In this document: in pieces, positions 7,767 through 16,282 of the stretch | How the letters are laid out: the number at the start of each line of letters is the position of its first letter | Position numbering within the stretch: position 1 is the stretch's first letter | Assembly (NCBI GenBank): GCA_017523995.1 | Contig: JAFWUX010000050.1 | Span: 1-64,000, forward strand | DNA length: 64,000 nt | From: Oscillospiraceae bacterium | GTDB lineage: Bacteria; Bacillota_A; Clostridia; Oscillospirales; Ruminococcaceae | Reading direction: 5' to 3' | Notes under the pieces: generated by a model | Database searches by the model: none | What the model was told of the DNA's origin: nothing | Seen by the model: only the letters and a program-made list of their open reading frames with translations | Program-made: the position numbers and the translations under genes

Positions 7767-8717
7767 ATGAAGAAGAAACGTATTTTTGATATCATTCAGA
7801 TCGGCAATACAGAGGATCTGCCGAGCCGCGCGTTTGACTGGTTCATTGTGGCGGTTATTATCCTCAATATTCTTGTGATGTTTCTCGAGACGTTTGATTT
7901 TTTTGCGCCGCTGTATCCGGTGCTGCGGATGATCGAAGTTGTCACGGCGGGCATCTTCTGCGTGGAGTATATCCTGCGCATCTGGACGGCGGATCTGCTC
8001 TATCCCGACCGCACACCGGCGAAAGCAAGGCTGCGGTTCCTGCGCTCGTTTGACGGCGTGGTCGATCTGATGACGATTCTGCCGTTCTTTTTCCTCGACG
8101 GCTTCATCGTCTTCCGGATGCTGCGCGTTGTGCGGATTCTGCATCTGTTCCGCATCAATGCGCAGTATGATTCCTTTCAGGTCATCACAACGGTTCTCTA
8201 TGAAAAGCGCAATCAGATTCTTTCCTCGGTGTTTATCATCATCGTGCTGATGCTCTCCTCATCGCTCTGCATGTACGGCGCGGAGCATGATGCGCAGCCG
8301 GAGAACTTTCGCAATGCATTCTCCGGCATCTGGTGGAGCATGTCCACGCTGCTGACCGTCGGCTACGGCGATATCTACCCCGTGACGGTTGTCGGCAAGG
8401 CAATGGCGATCTGTATCGCTTTCTTAGGCGTCGGCGTGGTTGCCATCCCGACCGGTATCATCAGCGCCGGTTTCGTCGAGCAGTATACGCAGAAGGAGCA
8501 CGCGGATACCCGCTTTCAGGATGTGCGCGAGGTCGGGGAGCTGCTGCTCAATCCGGACCACGATTTCTGCGGAAAGACCGTCGGGGATGTCCAGTCCGAT
8601 TATCAGCTTCAAATCCTGCTCGTGCTGCGTGATGGTCTGACGGTGCTGCCGCGGAATGATCTGCAGCTTGCGCCGCAGGATCTCCTGATTCTGCATTCGG
8701 ATAAAATTGTGAAATAA
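7767..8717 (+). CDS. Voltage-gated-type potassium channel with C-terminal TrkA_C-like domain
   Basis: A 316-residue membrane protein with six predicted helices. The pore loop holds the K+ selectivity signature TVGYGD, and the S4 helix FRMLRVVRILHLFR has the spaced arginines of a voltage sensor. About 85 residues after the last helix (GELLLNPDHDFCGKTVGDV to the end) look like a TrkA_C/RCK-C regulatory module. The frame begins with ATG at 7767 after a G-rich ribosome site. It is divergent from nothing on its left and convergent with the kinase gene on its right, with a shared terminator between. It probably carries K+ flux across the cell membrane; gating behaviour is not readable. Confidence 0.92.
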   Translation: MKKKRIFDIIQIGNTEDLPSRAFDWFIVAVIILNILVMFLETFDFFAPLYPVLRMIEVVTAGIFCVEYILRIWTADLLYPDRTPAKARLRFLRSFDGVVDLMTILPFFFLDGFIVFRMLRVVRILHLFRINAQYDSFQVITTVLYEKRNQILSSVFIIIVLMLSSSLCMYGAEHDAQPENFRNAFSGIWWSMSTLLTVGYGDIYPVTVVGKAMAICIAFLGVGVVAIPTGIISAGFVEQYTQKEHADTRFQDVREVGELLLNPDHDFCGKTVGDVQSDYQLQILLVLRDGLTVLPRNDLQLAPQDLLILHSDKIVK

Positions 8718-8719
8718 TG

Positions 8720-8759
8720 AAAGCCCGAACGCGGAGCATGTACTTCGCATTCGGGCTTT
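8720..8759. terminator. Bidirectional terminator between channel and kinase genes
   Basis: AAAGCCCGAA (8720-8729) pairs perfectly with TTCGGGCTTT (8750-8759). It serves the convergent genes on either side. Confidence 0.85.
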
Positions 8760-8784
8760 GGTGTATTCTGTTTGGCTTGCAGCA

Positions 8785-9720
8785 TTACAGCAGCTCTGTC
8801 GGCTCGGGGAGCGTGCGCAGGAGATTATCCATCTGCGAGCGGTTTGCAATCCATTCGCTGAATGCCGTCGCGGAGCCTGCCGCGATGCCCATGCGCAGTG
8901 CTTCGGTCAGCGACTGCCCCTTTGCGCAGGCTGCGAGGAATCCGCCGAGCATTGCATCGCCGGAGCCGACCGCGTTCTTGACCTGACCGTGCGGCGCCGA
9001 AAGATGCCACACTCTGTTTTCATCGGTAAAGAGCAGCGCGCCCTCTGCACCGAGCGAGAGCAGGGCATTCTGCGCGCCCCATTCGATCAGCTTTCTGCCG
9101 TAGGGGAGGGCATCCCACCATGTATCAATGGTGCCGTCATCATCAAAGAGCGAGCAGAGCTCCCGCAGATTCGGCTTGACCACAAACGGATGCAGCGCAA
9201 GCGCCTCACGCAGCGTTTCACCCTCTGCATCGACTGCAAACCGGACGCCGCTGTCGCCGAGTGCCCGCATGACATCCGCATAATGCGTTGCCGGTGCGCC
9301 CGCAGGCACGGAGCCCGCCAGCACGATGTAATCGCCGTCGCCGTATTTGCGCAGCTTCTGCAGCATCATCTCGGTTTCTGCCGGAGAGACCGAGACGCCT
9401 CTGCCGTTGAGCTCGGTCACGGCATGGTCTTCCTTGACCTTTAAGTTGATGCGGTTCATCTGGTTCGGCACCTTGATCCAGTCGGTCGGGATCTGTGTCC
9501 GCAGAAGCTGCTCTGCGATCATTGTGCCGGTTGTGCCGGAAAGATAGCCGTAGACGGTTGTCGGGATTTCAAGCTGCTGCAGAATCAGCGAGACATTGAC
9601 GCCCTTGCCGCCTGCGGTGATCCGCTCATGCGAGGTGCGGTTGACATTATTGTGCATCAGCGGTGCTTCCAGCAGAACGGTGTAATCGACTGCCGGATTC
9701 ATCGTAACGGTTGCGATCAT
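8785..9720 (-). CDS. fruK: 1-phosphofructokinase-family hexose kinase (PfkB)
   Basis: A 311-residue PfkB-family kinase of normal length. It shows the N-terminal TMNPAVDYT start typical of FruK/LacC, the signature AGGKGVNVS near residue 37, and the C-terminal GSGDAMLGG with the catalytic aspartate. The family phosphorylates fructose-1-phosphate, tagatose-6-phosphate or related sugars in the cytoplasm. No PTS or DeoR regulator gene lies beside it, so the fru name is by family only. AAAGGAG stands just before the ATG. It follows the membrane protein gene at 9811 by 90 bases on the same strand, and the two probably share the promoter at 10345-10373. Confidence 0.85.
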   Translation of the reverse strand: MIATVTMNPAVDYTVLLEAPLMHNNVNRTSHERITAGGKGVNVSLILQQLEIPTTVYGYLSGTTGTMIAEQLLRTQIPTDWIKVPNQMNRINLKVKEDHAVTELNGRGVSVSPAETEMMLQKLRKYGDGDYIVLAGSVPAGAPATHYADVMRALGDSGVRFAVDAEGETLREALALHPFVVKPNLRELCSLFDDDGTIDTWWDALPYGRKLIEWGAQNALLSLGAEGALLFTDENRVWHLSAPHGQVKNAVGSGDAMLGGFLAACAKGQSLTEALRMGIAAGSATAFSEWIANRSQMDNLLRTLPEPTELL

Positions 9721-9810
9721 GGGGATTTCTCCTTTTCATCCGTGCATTGCGCAAAGGGTGCGCCTGTGATTTTATATGCGTGGCTGCGGTGCAGTATGCG
9801 GTGCCTGCTG

Positions 9811-10326
9811 CTACTGCTTCGGGAAACAGAACCGGATTGTCACGGCGCAGAGCACTGCCGCCGCGATCCAGAGCAGGATGTATCCTGCCGTGCGCCGCAG
9901 AATCTGCCGGAGCAGCTGACGGCGCTGTGCATCCCGCAGCAGAATTCTGCCCGCGGATTCTGCGGCATGTGCAGGATTCTGCGGATAATCGCCGGAGAGA
10001 AACAGGCTGCGCTGCATCGCAAACCGGATTTCATCGCCCGCCTTTGCGCCGGTCTCTGCCGGAAAGCAGACCCTGTGCTGCAGCAGGCGGCTGTCCGTGA
10101 ATGTCACGGTCAGGAGCGTCTGCGCGTTCTGCTCCGTGATATCCTCAACCGTGCCGCGGAAGGACTGCCACTCGGTCAGCGGCAGAAAGATTCTGCTAAG
10201 CCCGCGGACAACCAGTGCAAAGAGCAGTGCAAGCGCGGAACCGGTCAGAAAATAGCGCCACTTTCCGAGTGTGCGCATCAGCATCCAGACCGCTGCCAAG
10301 CCGATCCCCCCCCTCTGCATCGACAA
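9811..10326 (-). CDS. Hypothetical two-helix membrane protein
   Basis: A 171-residue protein of unknown function. One hydrophobic helix lies near residues 25-45 (FLTGSALALLFALVV) and another near the C-terminus (GYILLWIAAAVLCAV). Between them is a soluble domain of about 90 residues that may adopt a small beta fold, outside if the N-terminus is inside. The start is uncertain: TTG at 10326 has AAAGGTG at good distance, and an ATG follows two codons later. Codons 3-5 after that ATG contain an uninterrupted run of eight G, so slippage could turn the gene on and off. It leads a two-gene unit with the PfkB kinase. Confidence 0.7.
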   Translation of the reverse strand: MSMQRGGIGLAAVWMLMRTLGKWRYFLTGSALALLFALVVRGLSRIFLPLTEWQSFRGTVEDITEQNAQTLLTVTFTDSRLLQHRVCFPAETGAKAGDEIRFAMQRSLFLSGDYPQNPAHAAESAGRILLRDAQRRQLLRQILRRTAGYILLWIAAAVLCAVTIRFCFPKQ

Positions 10327-10344
10327 AAAATCACCTTTTCCTTT

Positions 10345-10373
10345 ATTATATCACATTCTCCGCTAAAAAGCAA
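10345..10373 (-). promoter_or_regulatory. Promoter inside the right repeat arm
   Basis: On the minus strand TTGCTT and TATAAT are 17 bases apart. The site is the mirror of the promoter at 7717-7745 and drives the membrane protein and kinase genes. Confidence 0.8.
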
Positions 10374-10735
10374 GACGAGAGCGAGCACGGAAAGAATTAG
10401 AAATGAGAAATGAGAAATTGCGGTGCCGCCTGCGGCGGCGGATTTATAATCGAGTGAGGAGATAGGAGTGAGAAGTGAGGAGTTGATGAAAATGAGAAAT
10501 GAGAAATGAGAAATGAGAAATTGTGGTATGCGCTTCGCGCATAAATCTATAACGTGAGGAGAGAGGAGTGAGAAGATGCGGTATCCGCTGCGCGGATGAT
10601 CTTATCAATGGTTTTTGGACAGCTATGAAATAATAGATGCAGGCACAGCCAACTGTGATTGATTCAAACACACAAGATGAAACCAGCAAACACAAAACAG
10701 ACCTTTAGCAAAATGGAAGCCGGCACTGCCGGCTT
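10345..10735 (-). repeat. Right arm of the ~390-bp inverted repeat
   Basis: This is the partner of 7351-7745. The main difference is an internal block at about 10524-10555, where a GGTATGCGCTTCGCGCAT hairpin replaces the GCCGCAGGCGGC hairpin of the left arm. The outer end is an R1 unit. It fills most of the 475-base gap before recD2. Confidence 0.9.
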
Positions 10736-10762
10736 GCATTATTGGGGGAAATGCGGTATAAT
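10734..10762 (+). promoter_or_regulatory. Promoter of recD2-comF
   Basis: TTGCAT (10734-10739) and TATAAT (10757-10762) are 17 bases apart, 40 bases before the recD2 ATG. The -35 box overlaps the end of the R1 unit. Confidence 0.75.
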
Positions 10763-10801
10763 ACAATAGAATCAATCAAACACGCGGAAAGGAGTAATTG
10801 C

Positions 10802-13024
10802 ATGCCGCCGAAAATGGTTCTTGCCATGAAAGGCACCGTCGATGACGTTCTGTTCTACAAAGAAGAGGACGGCTACATCGTGTTCGATCTCGAGACCGAG
10901 GAGGCGATGATCACTGTTGTCGGGGAGCTCGGTCTGCTTGAGCCCGGAGAAGAAGTCGAGCTGACCGGAAACTTTGTCACGCACCCGCGCTTCGGGCAGC
11001 AGTTCCGCGCAGACAGCTGCGTCCGCGCACTGCCCTCGACTGTTGTCAATATCGAGCGCTATCTGGCAAGCGGCGTCATCCGCGGCATCGGCAAGGCGCT
11101 CGCTAAGCGGATCGTCAGCGAATTCGGCGAGTTTACGCTGCAGGTCATCGAGAAGGAACCCGAGAAGCTCTGCCGGATCAAGGGCATCTCGCCGCAGAAG
11201 TGCGAGGAGATCACTGAAGCCGCACAGCAGATCTTCGGGCTGCGCAGTCTCATGGGCAGACTGCAGGCGTTCAGCATTCCGGCATCGGTTGCGATGAAAG
11301 CCTACCGGCGCTGGGGTACACCGGCATGGGAGCTGATTCAGGAGAATCCCTACCGGCTCTGCACCGAGGGCATCGGACTGGATTTCCGCGCCGCAGAGCG
11401 CATTGCGGCGGCACTGCAGATTCCCGCAAACTCCCCGAAACGGCTGCTCGCGGGTTTCCGCTGGCTGCTCGAAACTGCCGCGCTGGAAGGTCACACCTGC
11501 CTGCCCTTTGCGGATTTCCATGCCGTTGCGCTGCAGGGGCTCGGCATTCAGGAGCAGGATTTCCAGACCGGCTATGCCGAGGCGATCGAGGAGCACGTCA
11601 TCTATCTCTATCACGCGGCAGAGGCGGATTTTATCTATCTGGACATCTACTATCATGCGGAGGACTTCATCGCCTCGCGCATTGCGGCAAAGCTTGCGTT
11701 CTCCTCGCCGGAGGAATTTGACTGCGCAAAGGCGATCGAGCAGGAGGAGCAGGCGACCGGCATCACCTATGCGGAGCAGCAGAAAAAGGCAATCTCTGCG
11801 GCGTTTTCACGCGGTATCATGGTGCTGACCGGCGGCCCCGGTACCGGTAAAACCACAACGCTCAACGGCGTCATTCATCTGTGCACGAAGGCGGGCAGCA
11901 CGGTTCTGCTCGCTGCCCCGACCGGCAGAGCCGCCAAGCGCATGACCGAGCTGACCGGCAGAGAGGCGAAGACCATCCACCGGCTGCTCGGTACGGAATA
12001 TAATGACAGCGGCGAGCTGACCTTTATGCACGATGAGCAGAATCAGCTGCAGGCGGATGTCATCATTGTGGACGAGGTCTCCATGGTCGATACACTGCTC
12101 TTTGCAGGTCTGCTGCGGGCTGTCCGGCTTTCGGCGCGCATTGTGCTCGTCGGCGATGTCGATCAGCTGCCGTCGGTCGGGGCGGGGCAGCTTTTGCAGA
12201 CGCTCATCGAGAGCAGACGCATTCCCGTTGTCCGTTTGACAGAGATTTTCCGGCAGGCGCAGGAGAGCTGCATCATCCGCAGCGCGCACCAGATTGTCAG
12301 CGGCGAAATGCCCGATCTGCGCGAAAAACAGAGCGATTTCTTCTTCTTCGACCGCCGCAACGCCAATGAAGCCGCGGCGTTCCTCAAAGACCTCTACAGC
12401 CGCCGTTTGCCGCAGGCTTACGGTTTCAAACCGCAGAGCGATATTCAGGTGATCTCGCCGACGCGCAAGGGCATCCTCGGCACGGTCATGCTGAACCAGA
12501 TGCTGCAGGAGACGGTCAATCCGGCACAGTACGGCAAGATGATTATGAAAAATCTGCTCTACACCTTCCGCGAGGGTGACAAGGTCATGCAGATCCAGAA
12601 TCAGTATGACATGGAATGGGCGAAGGACGGCGAGCGCGGAACCGGTATCTTCAACGGCGATATGGGCACAGTCACGGTCATTGACAAAGCCGCGAACACG
12701 CTGAAGGTCGATTTTGACGGCAAGATCGTTACATATCGCCCCGATCAGCTCGATCAGCTTGAGCTCGCCTATGCCGTCACGGTGCATAAAAGTCAGGGCA
12801 GCGAATTTGAAGCCGTAATCCTTGTGCTGCCCGAGGGCAGAGACCGTCTCAGCTACCGCAGTCTGCTGTATACGGCGGTTACGCGTGCGAAAAAGCTGCT
12901 CATCCTGATCGGTTCGCCCTACAAGGTGCACGAAATGGTGCAGAATCATCAGCGGACGGTGCGGTATTCCTGTCTCTCAGATATGCTGCAGAACATGCTC
13001 AGCCGCGAGGAAGATGAATCATGA
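10802..13024 (+). CDS. recD2: RecD2-type ATP-dependent DNA helicase
   Basis: A 740-residue superfamily 1B helicase of the RecD2/RecD-like type, which unwinds DNA 5' to 3' and acts in repair outside RecBCD. Order of parts: an N-terminal OB-like domain (to about 95), helix-hairpin-helix region (about 95-200), Walker A GGPGTGKTT near residue 343, Walker B VDEVSM near 425, and the UvrD-like C-terminal block LAYAVTVHKSQGSEF. The ATG at 10802 follows AAAGGAG; an earlier in-frame ATG has none. The gene overlaps comF by four bases (ATGA), so the two are translationally coupled. Confidence 0.93.
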   Translation: MPPKMVLAMKGTVDDVLFYKEEDGYIVFDLETEEAMITVVGELGLLEPGEEVELTGNFVTHPRFGQQFRADSCVRALPSTVVNIERYLASGVIRGIGKALAKRIVSEFGEFTLQVIEKEPEKLCRIKGISPQKCEEITEAAQQIFGLRSLMGRLQAFSIPASVAMKAYRRWGTPAWELIQENPYRLCTEGIGLDFRAAERIAAALQIPANSPKRLLAGFRWLLETAALEGHTCLPFADFHAVALQGLGIQEQDFQTGYAEAIEEHVIYLYHAAEADFIYLDIYYHAEDFIASRIAAKLAFSSPEEFDCAKAIEQEEQATGITYAEQQKKAISAAFSRGIMVLTGGPGTGKTTTLNGVIHLCTKAGSTVLLAAPTGRAAKRMTELTGREAKTIHRLLGTEYNDSGELTFMHDEQNQLQADVIIVDEVSMVDTLLFAGLLRAVRLSARIVLVGDVDQLPSVGAGQLLQTLIESRRIPVVRLTEIFRQAQESCIIRSAHQIVSGEMPDLREKQSDFFFFDRRNANEAAAFLKDLYSRRLPQAYGFKPQSDIQVISPTRKGILGTVMLNQMLQETVNPAQYGKMIMKNLLYTFREGDKVMQIQNQYDMEWAKDGERGTGIFNGDMGTVTVIDKAANTLKVDFDGKIVTYRPDQLDQLELAYAVTVHKSQGSEFEAVILVLPEGRDRLSYRSLLYTAVTRAKKLLILIGSPYKVHEMVQNHQRTVRYSCLSDMLQNMLSREEDES

Positions 13025-13707
13025 AGCGCGCAGAAATGCTGCTGCTCGATATTCTTTATCCGAACCGCTGTGACTGCTGTGACGCGCGCATCCCCTATGA
13101 TCTGCTCATCTGCGGGGATTGCACCGCACTGCTGCTCGGGCAGCGCATTGACTACGCGGACTGGGCGCAGGATCATCCGGAGAATCCGTGGACGGCGGGC
13201 ACTGTGCTGTTCTCCTATGCGGATGCGGCGCGGACGGGCGTGCTTGCCATGAAGGACGGCAGACGCGGCTTTTGCAGATTTTCAGCGAAGCTGCTTGCGG
13301 AATCGCTTGCCGAAACACCGGGAATCGACTGCGTGACATGGGTTCCGGTGACGGCAAAGCGCAGAAAACAGCAGGGCTATTCGCATGCGGAGTATCTTGC
13401 GGGATGCATCGCGGAGGAGCTTGGAATCCCTGTGCGCGGCGGACTTTTAGAGGAGCATGCGGGCACAGTCCGGCAGCATGATCTGCCTGCTGCGGAGCGC
13501 GAAGCCTATGCGCTGCGCTTTACCGGTACGGGTGCCGATCTCAGCGGGCTGCATATCCTGCTTGTGGATGACATCCTGACAACCGGCGCGACACTCCGCC
13601 GCTGTGCATCGCTGCTGCTGGAAATGGGTGCGGCGCGTGTCGATATTGCTGCTGTCTGCGCAAGCATCCGTGAGGAGAAAGAGGTATCTCCGGCGGCGGA
13701 TTTATAA
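13021..13707 (+). CDS. comF: ComF family phosphoribosyltransferase-like protein
   Basis: A 228-residue protein with an N-terminal four-cysteine zinc motif (CDCCDARI...CGDC) and the C-terminal PRPP-binding motif LLVDDILTTGAT near residues 180-191. ComF proteins help DNA uptake or DNA processing during transformation; pairing with recD2 is common in Firmicutes. The last residues and the stop codon (SPAADL then TAA) come from the start of the dispersed GGTATCTCCG..GGATTTATAA repeat module, so the original C-terminus may have been replaced by repeat insertion. Confidence 0.9.
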   Translation: MKRAEMLLLDILYPNRCDCCDARIPYDLLICGDCTALLLGQRIDYADWAQDHPENPWTAGTVLFSYADAARTGVLAMKDGRRGFCRFSAKLLAESLAETPGIDCVTWVPVTAKRRKQQGYSHAEYLAGCIAEELGIPVRGGLLEEHAGTVRQHDLPAAEREAYALRFTGTGADLSGLHILLVDDILTTGATLRRCASLLLEMGAARVDIAAVCASIREEKEVSPAADL

Positions 13708-13793
13708 TCGAGTGAGGAGATAGGAGTGAGAAGTGAGGAGTTGCGGTATGCGCTTTGCGCATGGATTGATAAAAGCGCCGCGCTGGGTGCCCA

Positions 13794-13837
13794 AAACGAA
13801 AGCCGCTCCAAACATCCAATTGGAGCGGCTTTCGTTT
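13794..13837. terminator. Intrinsic terminator after comF
   Basis: AAACGAAAGCCGCTCCAA pairs with TTGGAGCGGCTTTCGTTT, an 18-bp perfect stem with an 8-base loop, followed by T-rich sequence. Being symmetrical, it can act on both strands. Confidence 0.9.
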
Positions 13838-14130
13838 TTATTTCAATATCAACATGGGGACGGGGAGTACATGTGAATAGTGAATAGGGAAAAGTGAAAA
13901 GAGAATAACAAAATGGGGTCTGGGGGCGAGCAGCCTCCATTATAAATCCATCGGAGATACCGACAAAAAGAAGTATCCGCTTCGCGGATGCTATTTTGAA
14001 ATGAGGGAAGATACCCCGCTCGCGCAGGGGCCTTCCCTCAAACTCCTATCTTCCCGAGCCCGAACGCTGAGGGAGTTTCGCTCTCTGCGGAGAGCGACAA
14101 GGGCTCTGCCCTTCTCTCAAACTCAAAACC
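13838..14130 (-). repeat. Composite repeat at the left border of the island
   Basis: The block 13838-13970 (TTTATTTCAATATC, ATGGGGACGGGGAGTA, GTGAATAGTGAATAG, ATGGGGTCTGGGG, CCATCGGAGATACC) has a close direct copy at 20892-21045 on the other side of the island. From 13972 to 14130 short hairpins follow (GTATCCGCTTCGCGGATGC, GCTCTCTGCGGAGAGC). No gene is seen between comF and the integrase. Confidence 0.8.
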
Positions 14131-14209
14131 CATAGAAAATACGCATTTTTCAGACTTTCATTTTCAAAAATGGGAACTAACAGGGAACTTTTGCACATGG
14201 AGAAGGGTA

Positions 14210-15226
14210 TTAAACCCTCAGTAAATCATTGAAGAAACTGTCGATTCGCTCATCAACCAGCTTGCGCTCTGCGGAGAATGTATGCTGATAAACCGATTTC
14301 AGAACGCCGTTACTTGCCCAGCCGCCGCGCTCCATTGCGTACTTATCCGGAATGCCGAGCATCAACATGACCGAGGCATTCAAATGGCGCAGCTGATGGA
14401 ATGTAAGCTGATAGCCGTTTGCTTTGGCAAGTTTCGTCAGATGATTCTTGATGTACTTGTATCCCAGCGGAACGATGAAGTCAGTCTCAGACTGGTGCGG
14501 AATCCTGTCAATCAGCGATTGAATGTACGCCGGAACAACAAGACGCCGCGTCGAGTTGAAGGTCTTGTTCAGATCCCGGATCACATCCTGTGTACCAAGA
14601 TACAGCTTGCTGCGCTGAATCGTCAGGATGCCGTCTTTGATGTCGCCAAACTGCAAGCCGCGTACCTCGCTCATGCGGAGAGACAGCCACATCGCCAGCA
14701 GGCACGGCAGTTCAATCTCCGTACCGCGTACCATATGGATCACCTGTTCGGCAGTCGGCAGATCAACCACTTTCGGAATCTTCGGCGGCAGCGTCACATT
14801 CCACTGCGGATTGACACCGTACATCTTCAGCGCTGCACCGATCAGATTCTTTGCCTCCGCGATTGTCTTGCGCGTTTTCGTTGCCGCTTCTTCGTTGATC
14901 GCCCGCTGCATCACAAAGCTGTCAACATCGTGAATATCCAGCGGCATCAGCATTTGCAGCCGGTTTTTGAGGATGATCTCGTAGCAGTAAACGGTTGACG
15001 GCGACAACACATTCTTCTTGCTGTCGATGTAGCCGCGGACAGCCTGCGCAACAGTGAATTTGCTCCGCGCCGTCTGCACGGTTTCAAGGAATTCAGCAGC
15101 CAGCATCTCCGCCTGCCATCTGGTCGGCGCGGTGATGGACTTCTTCATCTTCTTTCCGTCGGCGTTTGTGCCGAGGAATACCTGAACCCTCCAGTTGCCG
15201 GAGGGCATTTGTTTTGCATTTGCCAT
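14210..15226 (-). CDS. Tyrosine recombinase / integrase
   Basis: A 338-residue site-specific recombinase. It has an N-terminal arm-binding-like domain (SGNWRVQVFLGTNADGKK), a SAM-like core-binding domain (about 65-160) and a C-terminal catalytic domain. Catalytic residues visible are the first Arg in LRMSEVRGL, HQLRH (His 277, Arg 280), Trp 303 and the nucleophile Tyr 313 in KSVYQHTF. AAAAGGAG precedes the ATG. Such integrases insert and excise mobile islands; no excisionase, relaxase or phage structural gene is adjacent. It lies at one end of a ~7-kb segment bounded by direct repeats, and probably moved that segment. Confidence 0.93.
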   Translation of the reverse strand: MANAKQMPSGNWRVQVFLGTNADGKKMKKSITAPTRWQAEMLAAEFLETVQTARSKFTVAQAVRGYIDSKKNVLSPSTVYCYEIILKNRLQMLMPLDIHDVDSFVMQRAINEEAATKTRKTIAEAKNLIGAALKMYGVNPQWNVTLPPKIPKVVDLPTAEQVIHMVRGTEIELPCLLAMWLSLRMSEVRGLQFGDIKDGILTIQRSKLYLGTQDVIRDLNKTFNSTRRLVVPAYIQSLIDRIPHQSETDFIVPLGYKYIKNHLTKLAKANGYQLTFHQLRHLNASVMLMLGIPDKYAMERGGWASNGVLKSVYQHTFSAERKLVDERIDSFFNDLLRV

Positions 15227-15270
15227 AGTATACTCCTTTTCTCAAGGCATACACCATAGCCCTCGCTATC

Positions 15271-15299
15271 AGTATACACCATTTTCCTGAAAAAGTAAA
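15271..15299 (-). promoter_or_regulatory. Possible integrase promoter
   Basis: On the minus strand TTTACT and TATACT are 17 bases apart, about 45 bases before the integrase ATG. The -35 match is weak. Confidence 0.5.
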
Positions 15300-15329
15300 G
15301 TACTATAATAAGATGATTACAACCACATC

Positions 15330-15460
15330 CTGCGTGTAGGCGTGTATTTCCGATTGTATCGCAAAATTGCGCGTGTGAAAACGTGTGCAGTTTTGCGTGT
15401 CATAAACGATTTTCTACACGCCGGATATGTTTCATTCAAGCCGTTTACACGCTTACACGC
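15330..15460. repeat. Array of CGTGTA-type heptamers upstream of the integrase
   Basis: At least eight CGTGT(A/G/C) or complementary ACACG motifs occur in 130 bases in both orientations: pairs near 15332-15346 and 15444-15460, and singles near 15371, 15382, 15395 and 15415. Such clustering fits arm-type integrase binding sites or iterons. Function is inferred. Confidence 0.55.
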
Positions 15461-15501
15461 GAAAGAGATTCTTTCCTTTTGTTGTTGCTTTTCATTCAAG
15501 A

Positions 15502-15555
15502 GTGCAAGGATGCAAAAAATCTTTGTCTTTGCATTCTTGCACCCTTGCATCCTTG
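15502..15555. other. Switch-like hairpin pair
   Basis: GTGCAAGGATGCAAA (15502-15516) can pair with TTTGCATTCTTGCAC (15528-15542, one mismatch), or its inner CAAGGATGCAA can pair perfectly with TTGCATCCTTG (15545-15555). The two foldings exclude each other. Confidence 0.6.
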
Positions 15556-15656
15556 ACCGCTGCTTTTCCCTCCTTCCCGCCATCCAAGCTTCTCATATCG
15601 TAATCATTTGTCTGTCTGTATCGGCATCACCTCATCAAGGGTATTGTGTGAAGGGT

Positions 15657-15840
15657 TCGGGAAATCTCCCGACTGCGGAGCAGGAAGCATGACAGAGTGA
15701 AATAAAATTTTCGGAAACTGTCATGTGTCTGCCGTCAAGGTCGCAGACTTTGCCCATGAAATGAAACGAATGTGAAATGCTCCTGTTTTGATAACCCGAA
15801 TCGGGTTGTCGAAACAGATAATGGGTAGCACCTATCTGTT
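15657..15840. ncRNA. Candidate structured non-coding RNA
   Basis: Five consecutive hairpins occur in 184 bases: TCGGGA/TCCCGA (15657-15672), CATGACAG/CTGTCATG (15688-15725), GTCTGC/GCAGAC (15727-15748), an uninterrupted 16-bp stem starting CTGTTTTGATAACCCG (15783-15817, with two G-U pairs as read on +), and AACAGATA/TATCTGTT (15813-15840). The last two share AACAG, so they exclude each other. A consensus promoter at 16141-16169 reads into the region on the minus strand. The strand that matters and the function are unknown. Confidence 0.45.
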
Positions 15841-16140
15841 GGGGCACTTTTCGAGCGAATTTACACAATTTTCACAGCGTTCATTGCGATATAAGCTAGT
15901 GACTGCGTGACACTTTTCGATCATTTTGACTCTTTTTTTGAAAATGAGGCTCATGAAAAGCGAATTATTTTTATAGCATAGTGAATTGCTGTGAAATAAA
16001 CAGGTGTGATTGTTTCTGTCGGTCAAGTAACGCGTCGAAGAATGCGTCCAGAGCATAACCGATTCCTTTTATCACGAAAATCAAACAGCTGCTGAACTCG
16101 AATGATGCTTTTATCAAGCGGAACGGATGTTCTTTTCTTT

Positions 16141-16169
16141 ATTATAGCAAACATTCGTTTTGCTGTCAA
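16141..16169 (-). promoter_or_regulatory. Strong orphan promoter
   Basis: TTGACA-N17-TATAAT is perfect on the minus strand. Transcription would start near 16134 and run through about 900 bases without a convincing protein gene before the integrase. The only small frames are about 30-40 codons; one ending at 15832 is Cys-rich (ERCENCVNSLEKCP) but has a weak ribosome site. Two terminators just upstream insulate it from the operon at 16324. Confidence 0.8.
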
Positions 16170-16177
16170 GTAGTAAA

Positions 16178-16211
16178 AAACACGATGCGCAAAATTGTGC
16201 ACATCATGTTT
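16178..16211 (-). terminator. Second terminator of the M48-TerB operon
   Basis: On the minus strand an imperfect stem (AAACATGATGTGCA with TGCGCATCGTGTTT) is followed by TTTTTT. It lies just before the orphan promoter. Confidence 0.7.
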
Positions 16212-16282
16212 AGAGCCGTGATTTGTCGGAAATGCTGTCTTAACAACTTGTCATTTTGCTTCGGAGTATGCATTGCGAATAA

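Noticed and set aside
15317..15583. An 88-codon minus-strand frame upstream of the integrase
   Set aside because: It has no ribosome site, no domain, and it spans the heptamer array and the switch-like hairpins, which explain its sequence better.
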